This document shows, piece by piece, positions 55,113 to 64,000 of a DNA stretch of 64,000 bases (positions within the stretch are counted from its first letter, which is position 1; each line of letters begins with the position of its first letter). The stretch lies in the NCBI RefSeq assembly GCF_002007235.1, contig NZ_MUHW01000001.1, positions 124,001-188,000 on the forward strand. Direction: 5' to 3'. A model generated the notes under the pieces. The model did not search any database. It was not told the origin of the DNA and saw nothing but the letters and a program-made list of their open reading frames with translations. The translations under genes and the position numbers were made by a program. This DNA comes from Oribacterium sp. C9. GTDB taxonomy: Bacteria; Bacillota; Clostridia; Lachnospirales; Lachnospiraceae.

Positions 55113-56291
55113 ATGAAGAAGAGAATTTTAAGTTCAGTTCTTGCGGCAACAATGGTAGCTACATCACTGGCAGCATGTGGCGGATCACAGAAGCCTGCAG
55201 AAACAGCAGCAGAGACAAAGGCTGAGGCAAAGGCCGAGACTAAGGCTGCTGAGGAGACAAAGGCAGCAGAAGAGACTAAGGCCGCTGAGGAAACCAAGGC
55301 CGAGACAGAGGCTGCAAAGGACGGAGAGTACAAGGTAAATGAGGCAGCAGCAGCTGACCCTGCAGTAGTTCTTACTATGGCAGAGGTTAACCCTGTAGAT
55401 GATACTATCTGCGGAAAGATGGATAAGAAGTTCATCGAGGCGGTTGAGGCTATGTCAGGCGGATCTATCACCATTGATCTTCAGGGCTCAGGCGTACTTG
55501 GAAGTGAGTCTGATGTACTTGATTCCATGCTTGGCGGTGGCGGAGACATCGATATCTCACGTATCTCAGCATTTGCACTTACATCATATGGAGCTAAGAA
55601 GTCAGTACTTCTTTCTCTTCCATATACATTTGAATCAAGAGATCACTACTGGAATTTCGTAAACAGTGACCTCGGTAAGGAGATCCTTGATGAGTCAGAG
55701 AAGGAAGGCATCGGCGTTAAGGGCCTCTTCTATGGCGAGGAAGGTTTCAGACATTTCTTTACAGTTAAGGACAAGCCTGTTTCATCAGTAGAGGATCTTA
55801 AGGGAATGAAAATCAGAGTATCCAATGACCCTATCATGGTAAAGATGGTTGAGTCACTTGGTGCTACAGCTACATCTGTTTCCATGACAGAGCTTTATTC
55901 AGCACTTCAGACAAATACTGTAGATGGTGCAGGTCAGCCTATCGTTAACTACGCTTCAAACAGATTTGATGAAGTTGGTCCAAACCTTACACTTGACAGT
56001 CACACACTTGGTGCCATCGAGGTTGTAATCGCAGAGGATTCATGGAACAACAAGCTTACAGATAACCAGAGAGCTGTAATCGAAGAGGCTTCGAAGATCG
56101 CATCTGACTACTGCCATACAATCGCTGTTGAGACAGAGGCTAAGGTTCTTGAAGAGCTCAAGGCTCGTGGATGCAATGTAATCGAGATCACAGACATGGG
56201 TCCATGGGAGGAAGCTTGTAAGGCTATCGCTGAGGAGAATGCACAGGGAGATCTTGCTGACGTATATGCAAAGATCAAGGCTCTTGCATAA
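55113..56291 (+). CDS. dctP: TRAP transporter solute-binding lipoprotein (DctP family)
   Basis: 392 residues from the ATG after GGAGGAAGTAACAGT. Lipobox LAAC (Cys22), then an Ala/Glu/Lys/Thr linker containing three AAEETK repeats. The DctP fold follows, with LGSESDVLDSMLGGGGDIDISRI, GLFYGEEGFRHFFT, the ligand-binding Arg in KGMKIRVSNDP, and DGAGQPIVNYASNRFDEV. DctP proteins capture carboxylates such as uronates or C4-dicarboxylates. The strong codon bias suggests abundant product. A hairpin terminator separates it from the permease genes. Confidence 0.9.
   Translation: MKKRILSSVLAATMVATSLAACGGSQKPAETAAETKAEAKAETKAAEETKAAEETKAAEETKAETEAAKDGEYKVNEAAAADPAVVLTMAEVNPVDDTICGKMDKKFIEAVEAMSGGSITIDLQGSGVLGSESDVLDSMLGGGGDIDISRISAFALTSYGAKKSVLLSLPYTFESRDHYWNFVNSDLGKEILDESEKEGIGVKGLFYGEEGFRHFFTVKDKPVSSVEDLKGMKIRVSNDPIMVKMVESLGATATSVSMTELYSALQTNTVDGAGQPIVNYASNRFDEVGPNLTLDSHTLGAIEVVIAEDSWNNKLTDNQRAVIEEASKIASDYCHTIAVETEAKVLEELKARGCNVIEITDMGPWEEACKAIAEENAQGDLADVYAKIKALA
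55245..55298 (+). repeat. Three tandem 18-base units encoding AAEETK in the DctP linker
   Basis: Units begin at 55245, 55263 and 55281, each encoding AAEETK with synonymous third-base differences. The linker joins the lipidated Cys to the binding domain, so unit number would alter reach through the wall. Confidence 0.85.
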
Positions 56292-56320
56292 TCTCTGAAA
56301 CGTATTAAACAGCATGAGTT

Positions 56321-56363
56321 AAGGTGCTCTGCGACATATACATATGTCGGGAGCACCTTTTTT
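56321..56363 (+). terminator. Attenuating terminator between dctP and dctQ
   Basis: AAGGTGCTC and GAGCACCTTTTTT arms, inner GCGACAT/ATGTCG helix, six T. Termination here would yield more receptor than permease mRNA. Confidence 0.88.
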
Positions 56364-56383
56364 AAGAGAGGTGGCAAAAGTCT

Positions 56384-57019
56384 ATGAAAACTTCGAATGC
56401 TGCGTCAGTTGTTGAGAAGGTCAGCACTGACGTTTCCAAATCAGAAGGAGGCTCTATGGCAGCAATACTGGAATTTTTAAAGAGAGCAAAACCTGTATAT
56501 GACATGGTATATAAGACTACTATGCTCATATGCAAGCTGCTGTTGGTGGCAGACATTATAATCATGACATGGGTCGTTATAGCTAGATATCTGACATTCT
56601 TCCCTGCACCAAACTGGGGTGAGGAAGTTATACTTACGCTTATGGCATACATGTCGGTACTTTCCGCGTCACTTGCTATACGGCGCAATGCTCACATCAG
56701 GATGACTACCTTTGACCGTTATCTTCCTGTCGGTCTCGTTAAGTTCCTTGATCTCCTGTCAGATCTGTTCGTAATGGGACTTGCGCTTGTGATGCTTGTG
56801 GTAGGCTGGAAGTATGCTACAGGAATAGGCGCAAAGGGAACCTATATTTCCATGCCATGGCTCAGCAAGACATGGATGTACATGCCTATCCCTCTTGCAG
56901 GAGTTGCGATGATCTTCTTTGAGATCGAGAGGATCGTTGTAGATGTGGAACATATCCTTGATAAGAATTATGTACCTGATCTTGGATTTACACTTGATGA
57001 AAAAAAGGAGGATAAATAA
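56384..57019 (+). CDS. dctQ: TRAP transporter small permease (DctQ family)
   Basis: 211 residues, four membrane spans: about 45-65, 85-105, 125-145 and 160-180. The short motif NWGEEVILTLMAYMSVLSAS is DctQ-like. The N-terminus has an unusual soluble extension of about 40 residues. Works with DctM. GAGAGGTGG lies ahead of the ATG, and dctM begins 3 bases after the stop. Confidence 0.88.
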   Translation: MKTSNAASVVEKVSTDVSKSEGGSMAAILEFLKRAKPVYDMVYKTTMLICKLLLVADIIIMTWVVIARYLTFFPAPNWGEEVILTLMAYMSVLSASLAIRRNAHIRMTTFDRYLPVGLVKFLDLLSDLFVMGLALVMLVVGWKYATGIGAKGTYISMPWLSKTWMYMPIPLAGVAMIFFEIERIVVDVEHILDKNYVPDLGFTLDEKKEDK

Positions 57020-57021
57020 CT

Positions 57022-58353
57022 ATGACAGCTAATACGATGGCGATAGCAGTTTTACTGGTATCCTTCTTTGTGATGATACTTCTTCGTTTTCCTATTGCTT
57101 ATGCAGTTGCGTTATCATCTATCTTTTGTCTGACATATCAGGGGATACCGCTCAATACAGTTGCACAGCAGATGGTTAAAGGAATTTCTTCCTTCTCGCT
57201 TATGGCAGTACCTTTCTTTATCACCATGGGCGTACTCATGGGTACCGGTGGAATATCCGAAAAGCTTCTGGATCTTGCGGACGCATGCGTAGGCTGGATG
57301 ACGGGTGGACTTGCCATGGTTAATATCGTGGCATCCTATTTCTTCGGTGGAATCTCAGGCTCTGCATCCGCAGATACAGCATCACTCGGTTCTCTTGAGA
57401 TCCCGATGATGGTGGACAGAGGCTATGATGTGGATTTTGCGACAGCTGTAACCATTGCTTCCTCAGTAGAAGGAATGCTGGTTCCTCCATCACACAATAT
57501 GGTAATCTATGCCACAACAGCAGGCGGAATTTCCATAGGCGCACTTTTCCTGGCAGGATATCTTCCGGGAGCTGTCCTCGCGATCTCACTTATGATAGGC
57601 TCATATATTATTTCTCTTGAGAGACATTATCCAAAGGGAGAGCCTTTCTCGGTAAAGATTCTTTTCAGACAGCTCACTACATCACTCTGGGCACTTCTTT
57701 CCATACTTATCGTAGTGGTTGGTGTAGTTGCAGGTATCTTTACCGCTACAGAGTCAGCAGCTATAGCAGTTATCTATTCACTTTTTGTATCTCTCTATAT
57801 TTATAAGGGAGTTACCTGGAAGGGAGTATGGAAGTGCCTCAATTCATGCATTGATACATTATCCATAGTGCTTATCCTTATTTCCACATCTTCTGTATTC
57901 GGATACTGCCTTACGAGACTTCATGTACCTGATCTTGCAGCGAACCTTATCACCGGTGTTTCAGATAACCCTGTAGTGATAGCTATCCTGCTCAATATCA
58001 TCCTTCTGGTGCTTGGATGTATAATGGATATGGCGCCTATCATCCTTATCTCAACACCTATCCTTCTTCCTATAGCACAGTCAATAGGTATAGATCCTGT
58101 TCAGTACGGAATCCTTCTTGTGCTTAACTGCGGTATCGGACTTCTCACACCGCCTGTTGGGGCAGTGCTTTTCATCGGTTCAGCCATTGCACACAGACCT
58201 ATAGAAAAGGTTGTTGTAGCCATGGTACCGTTCTATGCAATGATGGTGATAGCCCTTCTTTGCATTACATTCATCCCGGAGGTATCACTCTGCATACCTA
58301 AGCTTTTTGGTTATGTCCAGACCGGAGCCGGAATCCTTGCTTCCATGGGATAG
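57022..58353 (+). CDS. dctM: TRAP transporter large permease (DctM family)
   Basis: 443 residues, about twelve spans. DctM/TRAP-T family motifs: VPFFITMGVLMGTGGI, YFFGGISGSASADTASLGS, EGMLVPPSHNMVIYA and NCGIGLLTPPVGAVLF. It is the sodium-driven channel of the TRAP system. AAGGAGG lies in the last codons of dctQ, giving coupled translation. A second DctP-type receptor gene follows after the AT-repeat hairpin. Confidence 0.93.
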   Translation: MTANTMAIAVLLVSFFVMILLRFPIAYAVALSSIFCLTYQGIPLNTVAQQMVKGISSFSLMAVPFFITMGVLMGTGGISEKLLDLADACVGWMTGGLAMVNIVASYFFGGISGSASADTASLGSLEIPMMVDRGYDVDFATAVTIASSVEGMLVPPSHNMVIYATTAGGISIGALFLAGYLPGAVLAISLMIGSYIISLERHYPKGEPFSVKILFRQLTTSLWALLSILIVVVGVVAGIFTATESAAIAVIYSLFVSLYIYKGVTWKGVWKCLNSCIDTLSIVLILISTSSVFGYCLTRLHVPDLAANLITGVSDNPVVIAILLNIILLVLGCIMDMAPIILISTPILLPIAQSIGIDPVQYGILLVLNCGIGLLTPPVGAVLFIGSAIAHRPIEKVVVAMVPFYAMMVIALLCITFIPEVSLCIPKLFGYVQTGAGILASMG

Positions 58354-58422
58354 TGGAAAAGCGGCATATGCCATGAAGCATATTAATTAAGTGTACTAAC
58401 TTTTTTTCATAAAAACTTCTCA

Positions 58423-58486
<64 letters not shown>

Positions 58487-58667
58487 GCGTTTTACGCTGC
58501 TCGATCTTCACAAACGATAATAAGGTGAGCACAACAAAAAATAGTGGTAGAATGTTCGGGGAATCTCGATGCACTTTTCTGCCCGCTGATCATAAGCAGC
58601 GATCAGAACAGCGTCTGTGAATAAGTGATTGCAGCCGAAACCGACTGTAATATAGGAGAGAAAATAT

Positions 58668-59726
58668 ATGGATAGATATTGGCGATACAATTTTCGGAGG
58701 ATGGGAGCAGTGGTGCTTTTGCTTCTGGGTTCTGTGTTAATGACTTCGGCCTGCCAGATATCATCCTCCCGGTCAGGCGATTCGGACAAAAAATCAAAGG
58801 GGACACCGGAGTATGTGTTTACATATGCTGAGAATCAGACCAGTGATTATCCAACTACACAGGCTGCAAGATATTTTGCCGGGCTGGTCAATGATAAAAC
58901 AGAAGGCCGCATAGAGATAAGGGTCTATCCGGGAGCGGAACTGGGAGATGAGGTATCTACTATGGAGCAGATGAAGTACGGAGGCATAGATTTTGCCAGA
59001 GGCTCACTATCGAGCCTTGCTGACTACAGTCCTGAATCAGTGGTGCTCCAGATGCCATATCTCTATCAGAATGCAGATCACATGTGGAGGGTTCTGGACG
59101 GAGAGATCGGGGCGGAGATAATGAGTTCATTTCAAGGCTCAGGACTCAAGGCTATGGCATGGTTCGACGCAGGAGTGAGGAATTTTTACACCATAGATAA
59201 GCCTATAAGCAGTCTGGAGGATATGAGAGGACTTGAAATACGAGTTCAGGATTCAAGTCTTGCAAAGGATATGGTAAGAGCACTTGGAGCAACCCCTGTA
59301 CCTATCGTCTATGAGGATGTGGGAGACGCTCTTCAGACCCATGAGGTAGACGGAGCTGAGAATAACTGGTCGTCCTACGAAGCCATGAAACATGATGCAT
59401 ATGCCAGATATTACAGTCTGGATGAACATATGAGGATTCCGGAGCTCCTCATAATGAGTGAAGTCACCTGGGAAAAATTACCGGCAGAGGACAGAGATAT
59501 CATACTTAAATGTGCTGTTGAAGCCGGAGAATATGAAAGAAGGCTCTGGAAAATGAGAGAGGACAGCTCAAGGCAGAAATGCATAAAGTCAGGAACGATT
59601 GAAATATCACTTTCCGACAGAGAAAAGCAGAGGTTCAGAAACGAGATGAAGGAGCTGTATGAGAAGTATTGCGGTGACTATATGGATATTCTGGAAAAGA
59701 TAGCTTCCGCAGCCTCCCTTGCGTAA
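58668..59726 (+). CDS. Second TRAP solute-binding lipoprotein (DctP family)
   Basis: 352 residues. Signal peptide with Cys29 in MTSAC as likely lipid site, then a DctP fold: VYPGAELGDEVSTMEQMKYGGIDFARGS, AMAWFDAGVRNFYT, the carboxylate-binding Arg in RGLEIRVQDSS, and DGAENNWSSYEAM. It is clearly diverged from the first DctP and uses less biased codons. It could broaden substrate range for DctQM or act as ligand sensor for the nearby kinase. ATAGGAGAGAAAAT precedes the ATG. Confidence 0.88.
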   Translation: MDRYWRYNFRRMGAVVLLLLGSVLMTSACQISSSRSGDSDKKSKGTPEYVFTYAENQTSDYPTTQAARYFAGLVNDKTEGRIEIRVYPGAELGDEVSTMEQMKYGGIDFARGSLSSLADYSPESVVLQMPYLYQNADHMWRVLDGEIGAEIMSSFQGSGLKAMAWFDAGVRNFYTIDKPISSLEDMRGLEIRVQDSSLAKDMVRALGATPVPIVYEDVGDALQTHEVDGAENNWSSYEAMKHDAYARYYSLDEHMRIPELLIMSEVTWEKLPAEDRDIILKCAVEAGEYERRLWKMREDSSRQKCIKSGTIEISLSDREKQRFRNEMKELYEKYCGDYMDILEKIASAASLA

Positions 59727-59852
59727 TGCTGACCCCGATGATATAATCTGTAAATTATGACAGCGGCGTTGCTGCCAGAAAAATCATTTATTAAAGTACG
59801 GAATATCATACACTTCGTGCTTAAAACACTTTCACAGTAAGAAGGTATATAT

Positions 59853-61250
59853 ATGTATCAGATAAAATTCGATGAGCCTGTACATGTTCATTTTATTGGT
59901 ATCGGCGGTATATCCATGAGCGGTCTTGCAGAGATCCTTCTTTCAAGACATTTTAAAATTTCCGGCTCGGACAGCAAGGAATCAGAGCTTACACAGAAGC
60001 TTGTGAGAGAAGGCGCTGTAGTTAACTACCCTCAGAAAGCCGAAAATATTACAGATGATATAGATGTGGTTGTTTATACAGCTGCTATCCATCCTGACAA
60101 TCCGGAGTTTGCTGCGGCAAAGGATGCAGGTATTCCTATGCTCTCAAGAGCCGAGCTTTTAGGAGAACTCATGCGTAACTTTAAGCAGGCTATCAATGTT
60201 TCCGGCACACATGGAAAGACTACCACTACTTCCATGATAACGGAGATCCTTCTTGAGGCAGAGGCGGATCCTACAGTATCTGTAGGAGGCATGCTGAAGG
60301 ATATAGGAGGAAATATCCGTGTCGGAGGACAGGATACTTTCGTTGTGGAGGCATGCGAGTATACCAACTCGTTTCTATCATTTTTTCCTACAATAGAGGT
60401 CATACTGAACGTCGAAGCAGATCATCTTGATTTCTTCAAGGATATAGATGATATACGCCACAGCTTCAGGCTCTTTGCCGAAAAGCTTCCTGAAGATGGT
60501 CTTTTGGTCATAAACAGCGACATAAAGCATTATGACTACTTTACTACAGGATTAAACTGCAGATGCATAACCTACGGTCACGATAAGGATTCAGACTATA
60601 CAGCCAACTTCATAAGCTATGATAAATTGGCGCATCCGACTTATACACTTTTCTATAAGGGCGAGGAAATTGCCAAGGTTGAGCTTGGCGTCACAGGAGA
60701 ACACAATATCTATAACTCCATGGCCGCAATTGCGGTCTGCAGAGATCTCGGTATAGATATGGACACCATTTTGAGGGGACTTCGCCGTTTCACAGGAACA
60801 GACAGACGTTTCCAGAAAAAGGGCAGCGTTAACGGATTCACAATTATTGATGATTATGCCCATCATCCTCAGGAGATAGCGGCAACCATTGAAGCTGCCA
60901 AGAAGTATCCTCACAGAAAGCTCTGGATAGCATTCCAGCCTCATACCTACAGTCGTACAGCGGCACTTCTTGATGACTTTGCCGGAGCGCTGAGTCAGGC
61001 GGATGAGATAGTTCTGGCGGATATCTATGCGGCTCGAGAGAAGAACACCATCGGTATAAGCTCTGATGATCTTCGTAAGCATATGCTGGAACAGAATACC
61101 AATGTATATTACATTCCTGAATTTGCTGATATAGAGAAGTTCCTTCTCGAACGTGTTAAGGAAGGTGACGTTCTCATCACCATGGGAGCAGGTAATATTT
61201 ATGAAGTAGGAGAAGATCTCCTTAGACTGCCGGGTGCGGTTGTGGAGTAG
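59853..61250 (+). CDS. murC: UDP-N-acetylmuramate--L-alanine ligase
   Basis: 465 residues. UMP-binding HFIGIGGISMSGLAEIL, ATP-binding GTHGKTTTTSMI, and DDYAHHPQEIAATIEAAKK in the C-terminal domain are the MurC hallmarks. It adds the first amino acid of the peptidoglycan stem peptide. It has its own terminator and precedes the replication genes dnaD and the helicase loader. Confidence 0.96.
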   Translation: MYQIKFDEPVHVHFIGIGGISMSGLAEILLSRHFKISGSDSKESELTQKLVREGAVVNYPQKAENITDDIDVVVYTAAIHPDNPEFAAAKDAGIPMLSRAELLGELMRNFKQAINVSGTHGKTTTTSMITEILLEAEADPTVSVGGMLKDIGGNIRVGGQDTFVVEACEYTNSFLSFFPTIEVILNVEADHLDFFKDIDDIRHSFRLFAEKLPEDGLLVINSDIKHYDYFTTGLNCRCITYGHDKDSDYTANFISYDKLAHPTYTLFYKGEEIAKVELGVTGEHNIYNSMAAIAVCRDLGIDMDTILRGLRRFTGTDRRFQKKGSVNGFTIIDDYAHHPQEIAATIEAAKKYPHRKLWIAFQPHTYSRTAALLDDFAGALSQADEIVLADIYAAREKNTIGISSDDLRKHMLEQNTNVYYIPEFADIEKFLLERVKEGDVLITMGAGNIYEVGEDLLRLPGAVVE

Positions 61251-61276
61251 TGATGATTGATCCTCGTATATAGATG

Positions 61277-61305
61277 GAAGCGGCTTATATGCCGCTTCTT
61301 TTTTT
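61277..61305 (+). terminator. Terminator after murC
   Basis: GAAGCGGC and GCCGCTTC arms with a short loop, followed by seven T. Confidence 0.92.
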
Positions 61306-61506
61306 GTGTCCATACGTATCTATGTGTAAAAGTATATAATCCACAAATAAATTTTTTGACTTAAAAAAATGGTTAAAATATATGTAATTTTGGGATATAA
61401 GGTAAAAAAACGCATAAAAAAGATTATTTTGCCACCACTATAAGTGCTTTTTGAAAATAAAATAAATTTTTTTATTTCTGAAAATAAAGGAAATCCACCG
61501 TCTTGA

Positions 61507-61681
61507 TGTGGATAACTAAGCATTGTACTTTTAAAATACAATTACACAAGGATATTGACATTGATTTTGCGTGTTTTTACACATTGTATTTAAATTGTGA
61601 ACAAATTAAAATGATTGTAGGGCACTTGACATTTTAGTAGTGCACATTATCCACAGCAATGTGGATAAATATGGTGGATAA
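61507..61681. promoter_or_regulatory. DnaA-box cluster upstream of dnaD
   Basis: Perfect boxes: TGTGGATAA at 61507-61515, TTATCCACA at 61647-61655, TGTGGATAA at 61660-61668; one-mismatch GGTGGATAA at 61673-61681. They lie in the very AT-rich 500-base gap 61306-61803. TTGACA at 61555 and 61626 may be promoter -35s. The cluster could regulate dnaD transcription by DnaA, titrate DnaA, or be part of an origin. Confidence 0.7.
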
Positions 61682-61803
61682 AGTTGTGGACTGGGATTAT
61701 TGAAGCCCCATTTTTAGTGTGTTAATATCTAGGCACTGATGAGGGAGCAGTGTCTGTATTGCAGTGCAGGCACGTATGCTCGTGCGTTTTTGGGGGTTAT
61801 GAG

Positions 61804-62574
61804 ATGGGCACAAATATTGTTGATAATCTTGCGGTTCGAGCGACATGCATATCAGATGATTTTCTGGATAAGTATCTCGGAACTGCCAATGGAGACTATA
61901 TTAAGGTCTATTTATATATATTGCGTCATAGGGGTGAGAAGTATTCTCTTGAGGAAGCTGCGGATTCACTGAATCTTACAGATAATGATATTGAGAGAGC
62001 TGTGAGATATTGGGAGAAGCTCGGTGTTTTCAAGAGCTCTGAAGGAGTAGCGGTTTCAGAAGAGGATGCAGCAGAAAAAGCTGAAGAGCATGCAGCATCC
62101 ATGGAGCAGGTTGAGGACCAGTTCTTTAAGGCACAGGAGGCCATTGAGCATATCGAAGGCACAGTGGATGATATTCAGGATGACGAAGAGTTTAAGGGAA
62201 TTCTTTTTGTAGCCAAGCACGTTCTTCCTACACTTCCGAGTATCAGACAGATAGAAGCTCTTGAGTATATGTATAAGGATCTCAACATGTCTGCAGATGT
62301 TATAGAGTATCTTCTTGAGTACTGTGCAAGTATAAAGAAGACTACATATAAGTACATGCAGGCTGTGGCTATAAACTGGCATGAGCAGGGAGTTGTTACA
62401 CTTCAGCAGGCCAGAGAGCTGGTTAAGTCCTTTGAAGAGAAGGCTGTAAAGAAGGCGGCTCCGAAGCCGGTGGCAAAGACCAACAAATTTGTTAATTTCA
62501 CTCAGCGTGCGGATGACCTTGATGGTCTGGTACAGACACGCCTTTTGAACAGGATGAATCATGTCATTGACTAA
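61804..62574 (+). CDS. dnaD: DnaD domain replication initiation protein
   Basis: 256 residues from the ATG with GGGGG upstream. N-terminal winged-helix-like region (DFLDKYLGTANGDYIKVYLYILRH) and a C-terminal DnaB_2/DnaD domain (IRQIEALEYMYKDLNMSADVIEYLLEYCA; KTTYKYMQAVAINWHEQGV), with a long acidic linker between. DnaD proteins help remodel DNA and load the helicase at the origin or at restarted forks. The stop overlaps the loader gene by 14 bases. DnaA boxes lie upstream. Confidence 0.88.
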   Translation: MGTNIVDNLAVRATCISDDFLDKYLGTANGDYIKVYLYILRHRGEKYSLEEAADSLNLTDNDIERAVRYWEKLGVFKSSEGVAVSEEDAAEKAEEHAASMEQVEDQFFKAQEAIEHIEGTVDDIQDDEEFKGILFVAKHVLPTLPSIRQIEALEYMYKDLNMSADVIEYLLEYCASIKKTTYKYMQAVAINWHEQGVVTLQQARELVKSFEEKAVKKAAPKPVAKTNKFVNFTQRADDLDGLVQTRLLNRMNHVID

Positions 62575-63529
62575 TGCACAGTACAATCAGATTATGCGTG
62601 TCTACGATGAACGCCGGATGGAAGATAACAGAAATCTGGAGATGAGACGCAGCATGGTATATCGGAAGCTTCCGGAGCTTAAAGCCCTTGAGGATTATGT
62701 CCGTACGGAGTCTCTTAAAACCTTTCATCTTATGAAGGAGGGCAGAAAGGAAAAGCTGTCCGAGCTTAAAGCTTCCATAGAAAAGGTCCGTCAGCGTAAA
62801 AGAGATATACTGTCGGAGCATGGACTTCCTGAAGATTATCTGGAGCTTCATTACAGATGTCCTGATTGTAAGGATACGGGATTTATAAACGGCAGGAAGT
62901 GCCACTGCTTTATAGAGATGCAGATGAAGTATCTGTATCAGCAGTCAAACATCGATAAGATAGTTGAGAAACAGAATTTTGATTATTTTGATATCAACAG
63001 ATACGATGATCAGGTGCCTATACTTGCAGATGGCAGGACCAACAGGGATTATATGAGAGAGATTCACAGGTCACTTCTTCAGTGGGTCAGAGACTTCGAT
63101 AAAAAGGGAGGAAGTCTTATGTTCACCGGAAGTACCGGAACCGGAAAGACCTTTCTTATTAACTGTGTTGCGAAGGCTTTGATGGACAGCTTTCATTCTG
63201 TCATATATCTCACAAGTACGGATCTGTTTGAAAGCTTCTCCAAAGCTATGAGAAAGGATGATGAGGATCAGCAGGAAATTCAGGATGCTATATTGAATTG
63301 TGATCTTCTGGTCATAGACGATTTAGGGACAGAATTAAATAATAGCTATACAACATCAAAATTGTTCTATGTGCTTAACCAGCGTATGGTTTTTCACAAA
63401 TCTGTGATCATTTCCACTAATCTGAGCTTAAATATGATCAGAGATTTGTACACGGAACGTATATCTTCACGAATTATATCCGATTATTACATCATTCCTC
63501 TATATGGAAATGATCAAAGACTGTATTGA
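62561..63529 (+). CDS. DnaC/DnaI-like helicase loader ATPase
   Basis: 322 residues. The helical N-terminal half ends in a zinc-binding CPDCKDTGFINGRKCHC (about residues 103-119), as in DnaI. The AAA+ domain has Walker A GSTGTGKT (about 192), Walker B LLVIDDLG, sensor 1 ISTNLS and arginine-finger-type TERISSRII. Loads the replicative helicase with DnaD. The 14-base overlap with dnaD implies co-translation. IstB of transposons is related, but no transposase is near. Confidence 0.88.
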   Translation: MSLTNAQYNQIMRVYDERRMEDNRNLEMRRSMVYRKLPELKALEDYVRTESLKTFHLMKEGRKEKLSELKASIEKVRQRKRDILSEHGLPEDYLELHYRCPDCKDTGFINGRKCHCFIEMQMKYLYQQSNIDKIVEKQNFDYFDINRYDDQVPILADGRTNRDYMREIHRSLLQWVRDFDKKGGSLMFTGSTGTGKTFLINCVAKALMDSFHSVIYLTSTDLFESFSKAMRKDDEDQQEIQDAILNCDLLVIDDLGTELNNSYTTSKLFYVLNQRMVFHKSVIISTNLSLNMIRDLYTERISSRIISDYYIIPLYGNDQRLY

Positions 63530-63664
63530 CAGCAATCAAACGATGAAGTAATTTATCTAGTGGTCATCAGAAAGATAGTAGATAAAAACTATGGTTTTTG
63601 TTGATTTATTTATAAAATGACAGATGTATACAGTTAGGACAGTTCTTAAGGAGGAGAAAAAGAA

Positions 63665-64000
63665 ATGTCAGATTCCAGAACTTCAGAGTTTATTGAGCGT
63701 ATTCCGGTTGGACCTCTTGCACTTATGCCACTTGACTCAATCATGCCTCTCGGACAGAGAGTAGATGAGTATTTATCAAAATGGCGCGGTCAGCGTGAGA
63801 GCGAGCATAAAGAGACTATCGCTTTCAACGGTTATCAGAAGGACAGCTACATCGTTAAGTCAAAGGTTTCCCGTTTTGGCTCAGGTGAAGCAAAGGCTAA
63901 CATTTTAGAGACAGTTCGTGGTGTTGACCTCTACCTTATGGTTGATGTTATGAACTATTCACAGACATACAGCCTCTTCGGACAGATAAACCATATGTCT
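63665..64000 (+). CDS. prs: Ribose-phosphate pyrophosphokinase, N-terminal part (cut by window end)
   Basis: 112 residues are visible, without a stop. AAGGAGG lies upstream of the ATG. The translation contains IVKSKVSRFGSGEAKANILETVRG and VDLYLMVDVMNYSQTYSLFGQINHMS, the pattern of the long Clostridia-type PRPP synthetase. It makes PRPP for nucleotides, histidine and tryptophan. The catalytic PRPP-binding loop lies beyond the window. Confidence 0.75.
   Translation, partial: MSDSRTSEFIERIPVGPLALMPLDSIMPLGQRVDEYLSKWRGQRESEHKETIAFNGYQKDSYIVKSKVSRFGSGEAKANILETVRGVDLYLMVDVMNYSQTYSLFGQINHMS

Noticed and set aside
61320-61541. Possible 73-residue protein on the - strand
   Set aside because: Composition (Phe, Ile, Tyr, Lys) is expected from AT-rich DNA, and it overlaps a DnaA box.
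61306-61803. Claiming a chromosomal origin
   Set aside because: Only four boxes, and dnaA/dnaN are not in the window; kept as a control-region finding.
62561-63529. Helicase loader as transposon IstB
   Set aside because: No transposase or terminal repeats nearby; overlaps dnaD and carries a DnaI-type zinc motif.

Overview
The window looks like a chromosomal segment of a low-to-mid-GC anaerobic Clostridia, most likely a Lachnospiraceae close to Butyrivibrio, Pseudobutyrivibrio or Lachnospira. This is inferred from strong AGGAGG-type ribosome sites, rny (RNase Y), CBS-type inorganic pyrophosphatase, YesM/YesN-type two-component systems, the murC - dnaD - helicase loader - prs order, and protein style. 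No rRNA, tRNA, CRISPR array, insertion sequence or prophage was seen. Nearly all genes lie on the + strand. The exceptions are 13135-13761, the AraC gene at 16695, lrgAB, and ispE/gntR.

Layout. 1-2835: end of a surface-polysaccharide cluster (RfbH-type dehydratase cut by the window edge, LicD, GT2 glycosyltransferase). 3106-6887: mglBAC galactose-type ABC importer. 7050-13138: a small membrane protein, then a YesN/YesM two-component system followed by two sugar-binding proteins that have no transporter of their own. 13135-17624: an unknown protein, a divergent BCCT transporter, a YesL-like membrane protein and an AraC regulator. The AraC gene has a structured, C-rich non-coding segment on each side. 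18095-21254: a sugar-binding lipoprotein overlapping a chemoreceptor gene. 21451-24832: sugar kinase (KdgK type) with a catabolite-repression site, lrgAB, purC. 25082-31930: LtrA, a SbcD/YhaO-like nuclease with its YhaN/SbcC-like ATPase, GntR regulator and ispE. 32329-40162: TetR plus an RND efflux system with two TolC-like proteins. 40305-46841: recA-recX, TMEM164/YwaF-like protein, trxB, glutathione peroxidase, OhrR, rny. 47213-52413: CBS-pyrophosphatase, shikimate kinase, and a TetM-like GTPase fused to a Rae1/YacP-type ribonuclease domain. 52433-59726: a second YesM/YesN pair and a TRAP uptake locus with two solute receptors. 59853-64000: murC, a region with DnaA boxes, dnaD, a DnaC/DnaI-like helicase loader, and the start of prs, cut by the window edge.

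How it works together. Much of the window concerns sugar or organic-acid capture and sensing: one ABC importer, one TRAP importer, two two-component systems, one chemoreceptor, and several solute receptors that outnumber the importers and so may be sensory. The rest is core physiology (DNA repair, redox defence, isoprenoid, purine, cell wall, replication start). The most unusual protein is the fusion of a ribosomal-protection-type GTPase to an A-site mRNA endonuclease domain (49714-52413). The most interesting non-coding signals are two C-rich candidate small RNAs beside the AraC gene, a DnaA-box cluster before dnaD, an (AT)n tract held inside a hairpin, and a trxB leader with mutually exclusive pairings.
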